Of a stretch of DNA of 6,648 nt, positions 5,555 through 6,648 are shown piece after piece. The stretch is from Verrucomicrobiia bacterium (GTDB lineage Bacteria; Verrucomicrobiota; Verrucomicrobiia; CAIQCK01), in the NCBI GenBank assembly GCA_026417675.1, contig JAOACV010000147.1, positions 1 to 6,648 on the forward strand. Direction: 5' to 3'. Under the pieces are notes generated by a model, which did not search any database, was not told the origin of the DNA, and saw only the letters and a list, made by a program, of their open reading frames with translations. Both the position numbers and the translations under genes were made by a program. Each line of letters starts with the position of its first letter. Within the stretch, counting starts at the first letter, position 1.

Positions 5555-6648
5555 TGAAAATCTGGATCGGATACCCGCCGCTGCCGGACCCGAAGGGCGT
5601 GCCGCTGCTTTCGCAGAACCGCCAGTTCCAGTGGTTCAACGACCCGACCTTCGTCTATCCGGTCATCCCGGCCTACGCGGCCACGCTGCTGAAGCGCGCC
5701 GGCCACGACGTGTTCTGGCAGGACGGGATCGCGCAGCGGGACACGCCGGAAGCCTACGAGAAACGTTTCGTGGACGCCGCGCCCGATCTGGTCGCGTTTG
5801 AGGTCAAGACGCCCGTCATCAAGCGCGTGTGGAGGATCGTGGACCGCATGAAGTCGCTGCGCCCTCAGGCAAAGTTCGTGCTGATGGGCGACCACATCAC
5901 GGCCCTGCCGGAGGAATCGCTCGTCGAGTGCAACGTGGATTACTGTCTGACCGGCGGCGATTTCGATTTCGCGCTGCTGAACCTGGTCAATCATCTGACC
6001 AAGAACGAGCCGCTCGAACCCGGCGTTTATTTCTGGCGCGACGAGGCCGCCCGGCGCGAGACGGCGCCGAAACTCCGCGGTCGCGCGATGGAGACGGCGC
6101 TTTGGGAAAAGGCGCAGGCCGCGCGCGAGAAAGGCGTGCCCTCCGTGGACGGCGTCGTCTGCACCGGCGCGTTCGGCCCGCTGCGGCACGACCTGACGGC
6201 GCTGCCGATGATTGACCGCGAGCTTTCCTGCTGGAAGCTCTACGCTTACGACAACGGCAACTTCAAATACCTGCCCGGCAGCTACACAATGGTCGGTCGC
6301 GACTGCTGGTGGGGCCGTTGCACGTTCTGCTCCTGGACCACCACCTTCACCAACTTCCGCCAGCAGAAACCGCAGCAGGCCCTCGCCGAGATCGAACACC
6401 TCGCCGGGCTGGGCGTGCGCGAGGTTTTCGACGACACCGGCACGTTTCCCGCCGGCAAATGGCTGCGCGAGTTTTGCACCGGCCTCATCGAGCGCGGCCT
6501 GCACAAGCGCGTCGTCATGGGCTGCAACATGATCCCTGGCGTGCTCGACCAGGACCAATACAACCTCATGGCCCGCGCCAACTTCCGCTTTGTCCTCTAC
6601 GGCTTGGAGTCGGCCAGCCAATCCACCCTCGACCGCGTCCAGAAACTC
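5554..6648 (+). CDS. Cobalamin-binding-type radical SAM protein, 3'-truncated
   Basis: The frame runs from the ATG at 5554 (sharing its A with the preceding TGA stop) to the window end without a stop, giving the first 365 residues of a protein that probably exceeds 450. Residues 1-150 look like the B12-binding Rossmann domain of radical SAM enzymes: an early GYPPLPD, YPVIPAYAATLLKRAGHDV at 35-53, FVLMGDHITALPEE at 108-121 and VDYCLTGGDFDFALLNL at 128-144. The classical DxHxxG cobalamin-ligand motif is not seen, as in a number of family members. A helical linker leads to LPMIDREL at 217-224, then the cluster motif RDCWWGRCTFCSW at 249-261, with Cys251, 256 and 259. FDDTGTF at 292-298 and LYGLESAS at 348-355 match later radical SAM strands. 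Such enzymes often methylate unactivated carbons or rearrange sugars, lipids or cofactors. Placement after the glycosyltransferases suggests modification of the glycan or its lipid, but the substrate is inference. The first cysteine spacing (four residues) is unusual. Confidence 0.88.
   Translation, partial: MKIWIGYPPLPDPKGVPLLSQNRQFQWFNDPTFVYPVIPAYAATLLKRAGHDVFWQDGIAQRDTPEAYEKRFVDAAPDLVAFEVKTPVIKRVWRIVDRMKSLRPQAKFVLMGDHITALPEESLVECNVDYCLTGGDFDFALLNLVNHLTKNEPLEPGVYFWRDEAARRETAPKLRGRAMETALWEKAQAAREKGVPSVDGVVCTGAFGPLRHDLTALPMIDRELSCWKLYAYDNGNFKYLPGSYTMVGRDCWWGRCTFCSWTTTFTNFRQQKPQQALAEIEHLAGLGVREVFDDTGTFPAGKWLREFCTGLIERGLHKRVVMGCNMIPGVLDQDQYNLMARANFRFVLYGLESASQSTLDRVQKL

Noticed and set aside
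5500..6621. Minus-strand open frame of 373 codons opposite the radical SAM gene
   Set aside because: The plus strand carries the radical SAM and B12-domain motifs in one frame throughout; the minus-strand translation shows no motif and is a GC-rich shadow.
1..6648. Search for CRISPR arrays, tRNA or rRNA genes, insertion sequences, attachment sites and intrinsic terminators
   Set aside because: The window is covered end to end by six coding frames with no gap between them, and no repeat-spacer pattern, inverted terminal repeats or hairpin followed by a T-run was noticed by eye.

Overview
The window is a dense, GC-rich stretch of bacterial chromosome with six genes, all on the + strand and with no intergenic space. 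Every junction is an overlap: GTGA at 909-912, ATGA at 1640-1643 and 2608-2611, a 14-base overlap at 3845-3858, and TGATG at 5552-5556. This is the layout of one translationally coupled transcription unit. It runs off both ends of the window, so the promoter, the terminator and the outer parts of the first and last genes are not visible. No RNA gene, mobile element, CRISPR array or sizeable repeat was seen. The organism cannot be named from the sequence. High GC, compact overlapping genes and a polyprenyl-phosphate-type glycan cassette with a B12-type radical SAM enzyme would fit an environmental bacterium, for example of the Planctomycetes-Verrucomicrobia group, but this is a weak guess.

Layout: (1) 1-912, the 3' part of an M20 zinc amidohydrolase of the ArgE/DapE/CPG2 type; (2) 909-1643, a DPM1-like polyprenol-phosphate mannosyltransferase; (3) 1640-2611, a compact GT2 glycosyltransferase with a C-terminal membrane region; (4) 2608-3858, a polytopic MOP-superfamily (Wzx-like) flippase; (5) 3845-5554, a double glycosyltransferase in which an ALG5/DPM-like domain is fused to a second GT2 domain and membrane region closely resembling protein 3; (6) 5554-6648, the 5' part of a cobalamin-binding radical SAM protein.

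Inferred joint role: assembly of a lipid-linked glycan on the cytoplasmic face of the membrane. Proteins 2 and 5 (N-terminal half) would load sugars on polyprenyl phosphate. Protein 3 and the C-terminal half of 5 would transfer further sugars near the membrane. Protein 4 would flip the product, and protein 6 would modify (perhaps C-methylate) a sugar, the lipid or another substrate. The amidohydrolase may remove an N-acyl group in the same pathway or may be an unrelated metabolic gene. The most notable points are the separate-versus-fused arrangement of paired glycosyltransferases around the flippase, and a radical SAM protein whose cysteine cluster reads Cx4Cx2C instead of Cx3Cx2C.
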